This document shows, in pieces, positions 41,226-51,895 of a stretch of 64,000 nucleotides of DNA. Under the pieces are notes generated by a model. It was given only the letters and a program-made list of their open reading frames with translations. It searched no databases and was not told the origin of the DNA. The position numbers and the translations under genes were made by a program. The DNA is from Streptomyces melanogenes (lineage in GTDB: Bacteria; Actinomycetota; Actinomycetes; Streptomycetales; Streptomycetaceae), in contig NZ_BMTS01000020.1 in assembly GCF_014649795.1 (NCBI RefSeq), positions 79,653 to 143,652 of the forward strand, read 5' to 3'. How positions within the stretch are numbered: the first letter of the stretch is position 1; each line of letters begins with the position of its first letter.

Positions 41226-42008
41226 CTAGGCGGACCGGTGGAGCAGCCCGCTCATGCTGATGCGGTCGCCGCGGAAGCGGATGAACTCCAGGTCCACCGG
41301 GCGGCCGTCGCACAGGTGCGTGAGGCGTTCCAGCATGAGGACGGCGGCCCCGCGCGGGGCCTGCAGGACGGCCGCGGAGTGCGCGTCGGCGTTGACGGCC
41401 TCCAGGGTGATGTCGGCGGTGCCGAGCCGGGTGCCGGTCAGGGTCTCGATCAGCCGGAAGACGTCGGTGTTCTCCAGGTCGCAGCCGATCAGCTCGGCCC
41501 CGATGTCCATGGGGATGTAGGTGAGGTCGAGGGAGAGCGGCAGGCCGTTCAGCAGCCGCAGCCGTTCGATGTAGAGCACGTCGCTGTGCTCGGGGACGCG
41601 CAGCCGTCCGGCGACCGGCGCGGGCGCGGGGACGGGCCCCGCGGTCCGCACCACGTTGGTGACCGTGCCGTGCTCGTGCAGGGTCTCGGCGAGCCCCTGC
41701 AACCGGTCGAGGCCGTGCGCGTACTTCTCGCAGACCACCACCGTGCCGACGCCGGGCTGGCGCTCGACCAGTTGCTCCGCCCGCAGCAGGTCGAGCGCCT
41801 GGCGGACGGTGTTGCGCGAGACCCGGAAGTCGGCGCCGATGGAGTCCTCCAGCGGCAGGACGCCGCCGGGGAAACCGCCCGAGAGCGCCTGGCGCCGCAG
41901 CAGGTCGGCGAGCTGCCGCGCCTGGTCCGCGCGCAGCCTGCGCCGACGCGCGGCGGAGACCGGCGCGGTGCGCTCACGGGTGCGTTCGGCTGGCATGCGG
42001 TGGACCAT
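41226..42008 (-). CDS. GntR family transcriptional regulator (HutC/UTRA subfamily)
   Basis: A 260-residue regulator. Residues about 25-90 are a winged HTH (ARQLADLLRRQALSGGFPGG, then FRVSRNTVRQALDLLRAEQLVERQPGVGTVV). Residues about 105-250 are a UTRA ligand-binding domain (VLYIERLRLLNGLPLSLDLTYIP, VLQAPRGAAVLMLERLTHLCDGRPVDLEFIRFRGDR). The ligand is probably the operon's substrate or product. I favour the ATG at 42008 because GAGAG precedes it at 7 nt; ATG at 41996 is possible. Tandem 11-bp repeats GTGTTGCCACA / GTGTTGCGCCA (42030-42051), one helical turn apart, lie just upstream and may be its operator. Confidence 0.9.
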   Translation of the reverse strand: MVHRMPAERTRERTAPVSAARRRRLRADQARQLADLLRRQALSGGFPGGVLPLEDSIGADFRVSRNTVRQALDLLRAEQLVERQPGVGTVVVCEKYAHGLDRLQGLAETLHEHGTVTNVVRTAGPVPAPAPVAGRLRVPEHSDVLYIERLRLLNGLPLSLDLTYIPMDIGAELIGCDLENTDVFRLIETLTGTRLGTADITLEAVNADAHSAAVLQAPRGAAVLMLERLTHLCDGRPVDLEFIRFRGDRISMSGLLHRSA

Positions 42009-42029
42009 ACCGACGCTCTCGGCGCGGTG

Positions 42030-42051
42030 GTGTTGCCACAGTGTTGCGCCA
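42030..42051. promoter_or_regulatory. Tandem 11-bp repeat, candidate operator for the GntR operon
   Basis: GTGTTGCCACA is followed directly by GTGTTGCGCCA, placing the two GTGTTGC cores 11 bp apart on the same face of the helix, 22 bp upstream of the regulator start. The region is shared with divergent recQ. Binding is inferred. Confidence 0.4.
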
Positions 42052-42198
42052 CCTGTGGATAACTTTTCACCCGCTCTGACCTGCGGTTTCGTCCGCGAAC
42101 AAGCAAGATCTGCCACGACGGCGGCGGGGGGTGTCGGCCCGGCCCCCTATCGTGGCAGGGGTGGCGGAGTTAACGGGACGACGGTGGGGGACGGCGGG

Positions 42199-44088
<1,890 letters not shown>

Positions 44089-44089
44089 C

Positions 44090-44112
44090 CGGGGGCGCCG
44101 TCGGCGCCCCCG
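44090..44112. terminator. Bidirectional terminator hairpin
   Basis: A 10-bp perfect stem CGGGGGCGCC / GGCGCCCCCG with a 3-nt loop lies between the convergent recQ and fumarylacetoacetase genes, 10 bp from the latter's stop codon. Confidence 0.75.
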
Positions 44113-44121
44113 CGCGCCTCG

Positions 44122-45345
44122 CTAGGACTCCACGATCCGTCCCGTGACCTCGCCGAGCCCCACCCGGACGCCGTCCGGGCCCGGGGCCCACGCGGTCATC
44201 GTGACGACGTCGCCGTCCTCCAGGAACGTGCGCTTGCCGGTGGGCAGTTCCATCGGCTCCGTGCCGTTCCAGGTCAGCTCCAGGAACGAGCCGCGCTGGT
44301 CGCGCTCGGGGCCGCTCACCGTGCCCGAGCCGTACACGTCGCCCGTCCGCAGCGACGCGCCGTTCACCGTCATGTGGGCGAGCTGCTGGGCGGCCGTCCA
44401 GTACATGCCGGCGAACGGCGGCTCGGCCACCACCTGGCCGTTGAGCGCGACAGAGATGCGGATGTCGAAGCCGCCCGGCACCTCGGCGTCCGCGTCGTCG
44501 AGGTAGGGCAGCAGCGGGAAGTCCCGCTCCGGCGGCGCCACCCGGGCGGCCGTCAGCGCCTCCAGCGGGGTGACCCACGCCGAGACCGACGTGGCGAAGG
44601 ACTTGCCCAGGAACGGGCCGAGCGGGACGTACTCCCACGCCTGGATATCCCGCGCCGACCAGTCGTTCAGCAGGAACAGACCGAAGACGTGGTCCTCGAA
44701 GGAGGCCAGGTCCACCGGGCTGCCGAGGGCGGACGGGGTGCCCACCACGAAGCCCACCTCCGCCTCGATGTCCAGCTTCACCGAGGGGCCGAACACCGGC
44801 GCCGGGTCGGTGGGCGCCTTGCGCTGCCCGTGCGGGCGCACCACGTCCGTGCCGGAGACCACGATCGTGCCGGACCGGCCGTGGTAACCGATCGGCAGGT
44901 GCTTCCAGTTGGGGGTGAGCGCGTCCCCGTCCGGCCGGAAGATCCGGCCCACGTTGGTGGCGTGGTGCTCGCTCGCGTAGAAGTCGACGTAGTCCGAGAC
45001 CTCGTACGGCAGATGCAGGGTGACCGTGTCCAGCGGGTGCAGCAGGGGCTCTATGTCGGGCCGGTGCGCGGGCACCGTGACCCACGCGGTGAGCGCGCGC
45101 CGCACATCGCGCCACGCCGTGCGCCCGGCCGCGAGCAGCGGGTTCAGCGTGGGCCTGGCCAGCAGCGCCGCGTACGGGGAGCCGAGCGCGTGCGCGGCGG
45201 CCCCCGCGTCCAGGACGTGATCGCCGATGCGGACGCCGACGCGGCGGTGCTCGGGAGCGTCGGGCGTGGAGAAGACGCCGTACGGAAGGTTGTGCGGGCC
45301 GAAGGGGTCGCCCTCGGCCAGGTCGAGCGGGCTCTGCTCGGACAT
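44122..45345 (-). CDS. fahA: Fumarylacetoacetase
   Basis: A 407-residue enzyme hydrolysing fumarylacetoacetate to fumarate and acetoacetate, the last step of tyrosine/homogentisate breakdown. The N-terminal SH3-like domain begins FGPHNLPYGVFSTPDAPEHR. The catalytic domain has VDFYASEHHATNVGRIFRP, the metal-binding IEAEVGFVVG, LLNDWSARDIQAWEYVPLGP with FLGKSFATSVSAWVTPLEAL, and DVYGSGTVSGPERDQRGSFL. The length is that of the full eukaryote-like FAH. ATG at 45345. No other homogentisate-pathway gene is in the window. It is divergent from the ATP-grasp gene. Confidence 0.95.
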   Translation of the reverse strand: MSEQSPLDLAEGDPFGPHNLPYGVFSTPDAPEHRRVGVRIGDHVLDAGAAAHALGSPYAALLARPTLNPLLAAGRTAWRDVRRALTAWVTVPAHRPDIEPLLHPLDTVTLHLPYEVSDYVDFYASEHHATNVGRIFRPDGDALTPNWKHLPIGYHGRSGTIVVSGTDVVRPHGQRKAPTDPAPVFGPSVKLDIEAEVGFVVGTPSALGSPVDLASFEDHVFGLFLLNDWSARDIQAWEYVPLGPFLGKSFATSVSAWVTPLEALTAARVAPPERDFPLLPYLDDADAEVPGGFDIRISVALNGQVVAEPPFAGMYWTAAQQLAHMTVNGASLRTGDVYGSGTVSGPERDQRGSFLELTWNGTEPMELPTGKRTFLEDGDVVTMTAWAPGPDGVRVGLGEVTGRIVES

Positions 45346-45526
45346 CTGTGCCTGCCTCGCTTTCCACGGGTGTGGAGGACACGTTACGTCGGCGATGGTT
45401 GCGTAGGCAGTGTCTAAAGAGTTCGTAATGTCCGGAAACTCCGCGTCCGGAAGGGGCGATTCCCCCGTACCGTCCTTGCCGGGACACAAACGCGGCGAGG
45501 GGGCCGTGCGTCCCGAGGGGGGACTG

Positions 45527-46777
45527 GTGTCGAGCAGCAATGCCCTGTTCACGGCCGACCGGACCGTGCCCGCACTGATCGTGAAGATCGGAAACTACCC
45601 GCTCCACCACGGCGGCGTCGGCGCCATCCGCAGCCTCGGCAGGCTCGGCGTGCCGATGTACGCGATCACCGAGGACCGCTGGACGCCCGCGGCCCACTCG
45701 CGCTATCTGCGCCACGCCTTCGCCTGGCCGACCACCGGCCGCGAGGACCCGGACGCCCTGCTCGACGGGCTGCTGCGGATCGGGCGCCGGATCGGCCGCC
45801 CGGCCGTCCTCGTGCCGACCGACGAGGAGGCGGCGGTGCTGGTCGCCGAGCACCAGAAGGAGCTCGACGGGCACTTCCTCTTCCCGCCGGTGGCCCCGGA
45901 GTTGCCCCGCAGGCTCGCCAGCAAGCGCGGGCTGCACGAGCTGTGCGTCGAGCACGGGGTGCCCTCGCCCGCGGCCGCCTTCCCCGACAGCTACGCCGAC
46001 GTCGAGGACTTCGCCCGGCACGCCCGCTTCCCGCTGGTCGCCAAGAACCGCGAGGCGTTCGTGCGGCGCGAGCGGCCCGCGGTGCGCGGCACCACCCGCG
46101 TGGAGAGCCCCGCGCACCTGCTCGCCCTCGCCCGCGAATGGGGCGAGCGGCCGGGCGTGATCCTCCAGGAGTACCTGCCGCGCGAGGACGCCGAGGACTG
46201 GATCGTCCACGCCTACTTCGACGAGAACGCGGCCCCGCTCGCGCTGTTCACCGGTGTCAAGGTCCGCTCCTGGCCGCCGCACGCCGGGATGACCGCCACC
46301 GCGTACGTCGTCGACAACCCCGAACTCGCCCAGCTGGCCGAGCAGTTCGTGAAGCGGATCGGCTTCAGCGGGATCGTCGACCTCGACCTGCGCTTCGACC
46401 GGCGCGACGGCCAGTACAAACTGCTCGACTTCAACCCGAGGATGGGCGCCCAGTTCCGCCTGTTCGAGAACGGGGCGGGCGTCGACGTCGTGCGCGCCCA
46501 GCACCTGCACCTCACCGGCCGCGCGGTCCCCGAGGGCGAGCAGCGGGCCGGGCGGCGCTATGTCGTGGAGAACATCGACCTGCCCGCGCTCCTGGCCTAC
46601 CGGCGCAGCGGCTACACCACCCCGCACGCGCCCGCGCGCCCCCGCGGCACCGAGCTGGCCTGGCTCGCCCGGGACGACCCGAGGCCGTTCTTCACCATGC
46701 TCGCCCGCTTCGTACGACCGGGGGCCGAGCACCTGTACCAGCTGTGGCGCAGCTCCCGCCGCGCGATAGCCGAGTAG
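45527..46777 (+). CDS. ATP-grasp carboxylate-amine ligase
   Basis: A 416-residue ATP-grasp protein. The N-terminal preATP-grasp part includes ALIVKIGNYPLHHGGVGAIR and YAITEDRWTPAAHSRYLR. The ATP-binding part has FPLVAKNREAFV, VILQEYLPREDAEDWIVHAYFD and the metal-binding IVDLDLRFDRRDGQYKLLDFNPRMGAQF. Related proteins join a carboxylate to an amine (for example D-aspartate ligase), but the substrates here are unknown. The GTG at 45527 follows GAGGGGGG and starts where homology starts; ATG at 45428 is less likely. The flavoprotein gene follows in the same direction after 85 bp. Confidence 0.87.
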   Translation: MSSSNALFTADRTVPALIVKIGNYPLHHGGVGAIRSLGRLGVPMYAITEDRWTPAAHSRYLRHAFAWPTTGREDPDALLDGLLRIGRRIGRPAVLVPTDEEAAVLVAEHQKELDGHFLFPPVAPELPRRLASKRGLHELCVEHGVPSPAAAFPDSYADVEDFARHARFPLVAKNREAFVRRERPAVRGTTRVESPAHLLALAREWGERPGVILQEYLPREDAEDWIVHAYFDENAAPLALFTGVKVRSWPPHAGMTATAYVVDNPELAQLAEQFVKRIGFSGIVDLDLRFDRRDGQYKLLDFNPRMGAQFRLFENGAGVDVVRAQHLHLTGRAVPEGEQRAGRRYVVENIDLPALLAYRRSGYTTPHAPARPRGTELAWLARDDPRPFFTMLARFVRPGAEHLYQLWRSSRRAIAE

Positions 46778-46862
46778 CCGGTCAGCCGAGCGGGACCGGT
46801 GGAACAAGCACCAACAGCACCACCAGCACATGTGCGCACCACCCTGGGGAGGGGACCTTCAC

Positions 46863-48062
46863 GTGATTCGTCCGGTAGCTGTCATCGGGGCGGGGCCCTA
46901 CGGTCTGTCCACCGCCGCGCATCTGCGCGGACGCGGCCTCCCGGTCCGCGTCTTCGGCTCGCCCATGGTGAGCTGGCGCGCGCACATGCCCGCGGGCATG
47001 GTCCTCAAGTCGACGCCGTCCGCCTCCAGCATCGACGCGCCCCAACCCGGCCACACCCTGGTCGACTTCTGCGCCGACACCGGGATCCGGCGCTACGAGT
47101 CCGACTGGGACCTCATCCCGGTGGAGGACTTCGCGGCGTACGGGCAGTGGTTCGCCCAGCGGCTGCTGCCGGACCTGGAGGACGTACGGGTGGTCTCCGT
47201 GGACCGCACCCGGGCGGGCCACTTCGAGCTGAAGCTGGACTCCGGCGAGGCCTTCGAGGCGCGCGCGGTCGTGGTCGCGACCGGCCTCGACGGCCTCGCC
47301 CGGATGCCCCGCGAGCTGGCGGCCGCGGTCCCCGACGGCCCCTCGGCGACCGGCCCCGTCTCGCACGCGTCCCAGCACGCCGACCTCTCCCGCTTCGCCG
47401 GGCGCGAGGTGGTGGTCCTGGGCGCGGGCCAGTCGGCCATCGAGAGCGCGGTGCTGATGGCGGAGGCGGGCGCGAGCGTACGGATCGTGGCGCGCCGGAC
47501 CGGGGCCGTCCGCTTCGGCGCCGCCCCTGACCAGCAGCCCCGGCTCAGCCCCAACTCGCCCTTCGGGCGCGCCTGGTCGCTGTACGCGTTCTCGTACCAC
47601 GCCACGCACTTCCGCCATCTGCCCGCGCCCACCCGGCACTATCTGGTGCGCCGGGTGCTCGGCCCGCTGGGTGCGTGGTGGCTGCGTGACCGGTTCACCG
47701 GCAAGGTCGCGGTCACCGACGGCCGCCGGGTGGTCCGCGCCCGCGTCGAGTCCGGCCGCCCGGTCCTGACCCTGAGCGGCGGCATCGGCGCCCAGCGCGA
47801 ACTGGTCGCCGACCACGTGATGGCGGCGACCGGCTACCGCATGGACGTGGCCGCCCTCGACTACCTCGGCCCGGGCCTGCGCACCCAGCTCTCCACTTCG
47901 CGGGGTGCGCCGGTCCTGGACGCCGGATACCGGTCGACTGTTCCCGGTCTGTACTTCACGGGGCTGCCGGCCGCGTCGTCGTTCGGGCCGGTGATGCGGT
48001 TCGTGTGCGGGACCGAGTACGCCTCGCCCCGGCTGGCGGCGTCGGTGGCGGCGGGCGGCTGA
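46863..48062 (+). CDS. FAD/NAD(P)-binding oxidoreductase (flavin monooxygenase-like)
   Basis: A 399-residue flavoprotein with two Rossmann motifs: VAVIGAGPYGLSTAAHLRGRG for FAD at the N-terminus and VVVLGAGQSAIESAVLMAEAG for NAD(P)H in the middle. ATGL and AATGYRMDVAAL elements sit near the ends of the two domains. RAHMPAGMVLKSTPSASS resembles the flavin-side loop of the Streptomyces 'NAD(P)-binding' monooxygenase-like family. It could be an N-hydroxylase or Baeyer-Villiger-like enzyme. GTG at 46863 after GGGGAGGGG. It forms a probable two-gene unit with the ATP-grasp ligase, which suggests a shared small-molecule modification. Confidence 0.85.
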   Translation: MIRPVAVIGAGPYGLSTAAHLRGRGLPVRVFGSPMVSWRAHMPAGMVLKSTPSASSIDAPQPGHTLVDFCADTGIRRYESDWDLIPVEDFAAYGQWFAQRLLPDLEDVRVVSVDRTRAGHFELKLDSGEAFEARAVVVATGLDGLARMPRELAAAVPDGPSATGPVSHASQHADLSRFAGREVVVLGAGQSAIESAVLMAEAGASVRIVARRTGAVRFGAAPDQQPRLSPNSPFGRAWSLYAFSYHATHFRHLPAPTRHYLVRRVLGPLGAWWLRDRFTGKVAVTDGRRVVRARVESGRPVLTLSGGIGAQRELVADHVMAATGYRMDVAALDYLGPGLRTQLSTSRGAPVLDAGYRSTVPGLYFTGLPAASSFGPVMRFVCGTEYASPRLAASVAAGG

Positions 48063-48090
48063 GGGGGCGCGTCAGCCCTTCGCCCTCACG

Positions 48091-50079
48091 TCAGCCCGCC
48101 GTCCGGGGGATGCGCTTCTCCCACGTCCGATGGAAGACGATCTCCCCGCCGTCCCGGCAGATCACCTCGTCCGAGGTGAGGAAGTCCGCCGCGTCGCAGG
48201 CGATCTCGGACCGCGTGGTGATCGTGACGTCCCAGGCCATCTCCGGCCGGTGCAGCCGGATCGTCCAGTCCGAGCGGGTGCGCGCGGACAGGGGGTCCGA
48301 CTCGTCGATCGTGTACGTCTCCAGGGCGTCCTCGGTGAACTCCAGGCCGTCGGGGTGGACCCGCGTACCGCCGTGGCGCGGGTCCACCTCAAGGCGCCAC
48401 TCGCCCTTGGCCACGTCACGCACGACCAGCCGCTCCGGGCGCGGCTCGTCCAGCGACTCGGGGGAGACCACGCCGAGCGGCGCCGACTGCTCCGGCTCCT
48501 CGAAGGCGATCGCGTCGGCCGTCCGCTCCCTCACCGGCAGGGTCAGCGAGCTGCCCTCCGGTGCGAGCGTGAAGCCCACCGAGTCGGCCTGCGGCCAGAT
48601 CCACGGCCAGTACGCCGAGGCGACCGCGAGGCGGACGCGGTGGCCCGGCGGGAAGCTGTGGCCGATGCCGTTGAGGAGAAACGTCACGTCCTGGGTGGCG
48701 CCCAGCGGCCAGGCGTCCGCCCGGTCCCGGCCCTCGCGCGCGGAGAGGTTGAGCGCGCCCCGCGTGACCAGCGTGGAGGAGCCGTCCGGCGCCACGTCGC
48801 AGAGCCGTGCGACCGCCTGCCCGAACGGCACGTCCATGCGCAGCCGCAGCGTCACCTCCGGGCGCCCGAGGATCTCCAGGGGCGGCCCGTCGTCCGGCAC
48901 CGGGAAGTCGAACGCCGCCGAGTGCGCGTCCTCGGCGCGCTGGTCCGGCGGCAGGTCGCCGTCGTTGCCGGACGGGACGAAGCGGCCCGCGTCCAGGCCG
49001 GTGTGCTGCGGCGAGTCGACCCGGACCGGGGCGCCGCCGAGCGCGTACGGGACGGGGGTGACGTGCGGCGAGGGCCACGCCGGGTCGCCGACCCAGCGCC
49101 CGGGCAGCTCCTCGTACACCGTGGCGGGCCGGTGCGACTCGCTGATCCAGGAGCGCAGCAGCGGCTCGGCCATGACGCCGCTGTCCTCGCCCTTGAGCCA
49201 GTGGTCCCACCAGCGCAGGGTCTCCTGGAGGAAGCCGATGGCCGGGCCCGGCGGCAGCCCCCGGTCCGGGTACTGGTGCGACCACGGTCCGATCAGCCCG
49301 CGCACCCGGTCGGCGGGCAGGTGCTCCACCAGGCGCAGCACGGTGTCCCGGTACGGGTCTTGCCAGCCGCCCACCGCGAGCACGGCCGCGCTGATCGCCC
49401 CGTAGTCCTCGCGGACGCTGCCGTGCTTCCAGTAGTCGTCGCGGGTCTGGTGCGCGAGCCAGGTGTGGACGTACGGCTCCAGGGACTCCAGGCGGGCCAG
49501 CCACAGGTCGCGCCACCGGTCGCCGACGTACGCCGGGTCCGGCGGGCGCGCGGTGAACGCCAGTGTCGTCGCCGCCCGGGCGTGCATGTCCGCGGCGAGG
49601 ACGGAACCTCCCAGGTAGTGCCCGTCGTTGTCATAGCGGTCGTCCGACGAGCAGACCGTGACGACCGCCTTGAGCGGCTCGGGCGCGAGGGCCGCGATCC
49701 GGAGGGAGGTGGAGCCGCCCCAGGAGATCCCGAACATGCCGACCTTGCCGTCGCACCAGGGCTGCGCGGCGAGCCACTCGACGACCGCGACCCCGTCCGC
49801 CGGCTCCCGCGCGTCGTCCGGCAGGCCCTCGCTGTTGCCGTACCCGCGCACATCGACGCGCACGGAAGCGTAGCCGTGCCCCGCGTACCAGGGATGGCGC
49901 TGCCAGTCGCGCGGCGCGGTCCGGTCGGTGAGCCGGTGCGGCAGGTATTCGAGCAGCGCCGGCACCGGTTCGTCGGTCACCGGGCGCCAGATCCGTACGT
50001 AGAGCAGCGTCCCGTCGGGGAGCGGAATGCGTCCGTCCACGCGGGTGGTCTCGTACGGGAAGTCGGTTCTGATCCGCAT
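48091..50079 (-). CDS. CocE/NonD family hydrolase (X-Pro dipeptidyl-peptidase S15 fold)
   Basis: A 662-residue serine hydrolase. The alpha/beta-hydrolase domain has SVRVDVRGYGNSEGLPDD, the nucleophile elbow KVGMFGISWGGSTSLRIA, Asp in AVLAVGGWQDPYRDTVLRLV and His in LIGPWSHQYPDRGL, matching the PF02129 triad. The C-terminal jelly-roll (PF08530) spans about residues 385-640. Relatives act as cocaine esterase, acylases or X-Pro peptidases; the substrate is unknown. There is no signal peptide. ATG at 50079, preceded by GAGG. The gene converges on the flavoprotein gene, 28 bp apart. Confidence 0.9.
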   Translation of the reverse strand: MRIRTDFPYETTRVDGRIPLPDGTLLYVRIWRPVTDEPVPALLEYLPHRLTDRTAPRDWQRHPWYAGHGYASVRVDVRGYGNSEGLPDDAREPADGVAVVEWLAAQPWCDGKVGMFGISWGGSTSLRIAALAPEPLKAVVTVCSSDDRYDNDGHYLGGSVLAADMHARAATTLAFTARPPDPAYVGDRWRDLWLARLESLEPYVHTWLAHQTRDDYWKHGSVREDYGAISAAVLAVGGWQDPYRDTVLRLVEHLPADRVRGLIGPWSHQYPDRGLPPGPAIGFLQETLRWWDHWLKGEDSGVMAEPLLRSWISESHRPATVYEELPGRWVGDPAWPSPHVTPVPYALGGAPVRVDSPQHTGLDAGRFVPSGNDGDLPPDQRAEDAHSAAFDFPVPDDGPPLEILGRPEVTLRLRMDVPFGQAVARLCDVAPDGSSTLVTRGALNLSAREGRDRADAWPLGATQDVTFLLNGIGHSFPPGHRVRLAVASAYWPWIWPQADSVGFTLAPEGSSLTLPVRERTADAIAFEEPEQSAPLGVVSPESLDEPRPERLVVRDVAKGEWRLEVDPRHGGTRVHPDGLEFTEDALETYTIDESDPLSARTRSDWTIRLHRPEMAWDVTITTRSEIACDAADFLTSDEVICRDGGEIVFHRTWEKRIPRTAG

Positions 50080-50239
50080 GGCAGCCTCGCAGGACCTCAG
50101 TGGACGGGGTGCGTTCCGAACAAAAGGTCCACTTCTGATCATATGGACTGATCACGAACATACCGGGGTCCATCGGGCTGTGCGCGGGGGGTGACGGGAA
50201 GGCGCCAGCGGTGATCGAACAGCGACCGGATACGCTGAC

Positions 50240-50268
50240 TTGAGTGAAGGCAGCGACACATCGACAAT
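50240..50268 (+). promoter_or_regulatory. Possible promoter for the polyprenyl synthase gene
   Basis: TTGAGT and GACAAT are separated by 17 bp, 34 bp before the GTG start. The -35 fits the principal-sigma consensus moderately well and the -10 poorly. Tentative. Confidence 0.3.
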
Positions 50269-50301
50269 CCGTGTGATCGTCAGCAGACAGGAGTACCCCT
50301 C

Positions 50302-51312
50302 GTGACCGTCGTCGGGCCGTTCGGGCTGAGCGTGCGGGACCAGGCTCTTGAAGCCGATGTCCAGACCGGATTGGCGGCAGTCGAGGCGGGCCTGCTCGAC
50401 GCCACCAAGAGCGAGGTCCCCTTCATCACGGAGGCCGCGCAGCACCTCGTGCGCGCGGGCGGCAAACGCTTCCGGCCGCTGCTCGTGATGCTCGCCGCGC
50501 AGTTCGGCGACCCCTACGCGCCGGGTGTCGTGCCCTCGGCGGTGGTGGTCGAGCTGACGCATCTGGCCACGCTCTACCACGACGACGTCATGGACGAGGC
50601 CGAGGTGCGGCGCGGGGTGCCCAGCGCCAACGTCCGCTGGGGCAACTCGGTCGCGGTCCTCACCGGCGACTTCCTGTTCGCCCGCGCCTCGCACATACTG
50701 GCCGACCTGGGCCCGGAGGCCGTGCGCATCCAGGCCGAGGCGTTCGAACGGCTGGTCACCGGCCAGATCCTGGAGACCGCGGGACCGCGCGACGGCCGCG
50801 ACCCGGTGGACCACTACCTCGACGTGCTCGCGGGCAAGACCGGCTCGCTGGTGGCCGTCTCCGGCCGGTTCGGCGCGATGATGTCGGGCGCCGACGAGTC
50901 GGTCGTGGACATCCTCACGCAGTACGGCGAGCGGCTCGGCACCGCGTTCCAGCTGGCCGACGACGTCCTGGACATCGCCAGCGACTCGCACGAGTCCGGC
51001 AAGACCCCCGGCACCGACCTGCGCGAGGGCATCCCGACGCTGCCGGTCCTGCACCTGCGGGCGCAGGCCGCCCAGTACGGCCGCCCGGAGGACCTGGAGC
51101 TGGTCGCGCTGCTCGACGGCGACCTGACGGACGACGCCCGGCACGCCGAGACGCTGCGCCGCCTGCGCGTGCACCCGGCCCTTGAGCAGGCCCGCAGGGA
51201 CACCGTGCGGTACGCGGAGGAGGCCCGCACCACGCTGGCGCCCCTGCCGGAGTGCTACGCGAAGTCGGCCCTGGAGGAGCTGTGCGACGCGGTGGTGCAC
51301 CGGGCCGGGTAG
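50302..51312 (+). CDS. Polyprenyl diphosphate synthase (trans, long-chain)
   Basis: A 336-residue trans-isoprenyl diphosphate synthase adding isopentenyl units to an allylic primer. The first Asp-rich motif is LYHDDVMDEAEVRRG, the second is QLADDVLDIASD, and GGKRFRPLLVML is the substrate-binding segment. The sequence before the first Asp motif (THLATLYHDDV) has small residues where long-chain enzymes do. The nearby menaquinone genes suggest it makes the nonaprenyl-type tail of menaquinone; that link is inference. GTG start at 50302 after CAGGAG. It converges on the lipoprotein gene (13 bp between stops). Confidence 0.92.
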   Translation: MTVVGPFGLSVRDQALEADVQTGLAAVEAGLLDATKSEVPFITEAAQHLVRAGGKRFRPLLVMLAAQFGDPYAPGVVPSAVVVELTHLATLYHDDVMDEAEVRRGVPSANVRWGNSVAVLTGDFLFARASHILADLGPEAVRIQAEAFERLVTGQILETAGPRDGRDPVDHYLDVLAGKTGSLVAVSGRFGAMMSGADESVVDILTQYGERLGTAFQLADDVLDIASDSHESGKTPGTDLREGIPTLPVLHLRAQAAQYGRPEDLELVALLDGDLTDDARHAETLRRLRVHPALEQARRDTVRYAEEARTTLAPLPECYAKSALEELCDAVVHRAG

Positions 51313-51325
51313 GGCTTTTCCGGCT

Positions 51326-51895
51326 CTAGTACCCGGATCCGCCCGGCGGGGTCATGACGCCGCCCGAGGTCGTGCCGCCGCCCGTGTCCGCCGTGGCCTT
51401 CGCCCCGGTCGGGGTGATCGCGAACCAGGTGCCGCCGGCGCCCTGTCCGTATGCCTCGCGGGGCTCGTCGTCCTTGGCGTACCGGTAGAGCGGCCAGCCC
51501 GCGAGGGTCAGCTGTTTGGTGCCGTCCGGGCGGGTGACCTGGCCGACCAGGGCCTTGTCGATGCCCTTGACGCTCAGCGCGTCGGTGGCGGGGGCCGGGG
51601 GCCAGATCGCGGCGCAGGCGGCCAGGCAGTTCGAGTGGGACGGCTTCGCGGTGTCCTTGTCGAAGCGGTAGAGGACGTAACCGTTGCTGTCGGTGACGAC
51701 CGTGCCGACCTTGTCGACCTCGGTGGCGCTGAGCGTGGGGGCGGCCGGGTTCGGGGTCGCGGGGGCCGTCGTGCCGGTCGACGGCTTCTCGGTCTTGCTG
51801 CTGTTGCTGTTGCTGCTTCCGCACCCCGTGGCGGCCAGCGCCAGGACGGCTGTCCCGGCGGCCGCGCCGACGGCGATGCGGTGGACGGTGAGCAT
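51326..51895 (-). CDS. Secreted lipoprotein with COG4315 repeats (Lipoprotein_15)
   Basis: A 189-residue lipoprotein. The signal peptide is VHRIAVGAAAGTAVLALAAT with lipobox Cys in TGCGSS, followed by a Ser/Thr/Pro linker to about residue 58. The rest has two copies of the PF03640 repeat: VVTDSNGYVLYRFDKDTAKP with SNCLAACAAIWPP, and LTLAGWPLYRYAKDDEPREA. The C-terminal tail is Gly/Thr-rich. Related proteins occur at the cell surface, but the function is not known. A perfect palindrome matching the Crp consensus (51977-52004) and a LacI-type palindrome (52023-52034) lie upstream. Confidence 0.88.
   Translation of the reverse strand: MLTVHRIAVGAAAGTAVLALAATGCGSSNSNSSKTEKPSTGTTAPATPNPAAPTLSATEVDKVGTVVTDSNGYVLYRFDKDTAKPSHSNCLAACAAIWPPAPATDALSVKGIDKALVGQVTRPDGTKQLTLAGWPLYRYAKDDEPREAYGQGAGGTWFAITPTGAKATADTGGGTTSGGVMTPPGGSGY

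Noticed and set aside
42054..42062. DnaA box TTATCCACA (minus strand) near recQ, and DnaA-like pairs in the 5' end of nuoN (about 33464-33483)
   Set aside because: Single or paired boxes without a cluster, dnaA/dnaN genes or an AT-rich unwinding region; not an origin.
35266..42116. Horizontally transferred island by composition
   Set aside because: The operon has the same high GC and codon bias as its neighbours and no integrase, tRNA or direct repeats; the insertion idea rests only on gene order and is left as a hypothesis.
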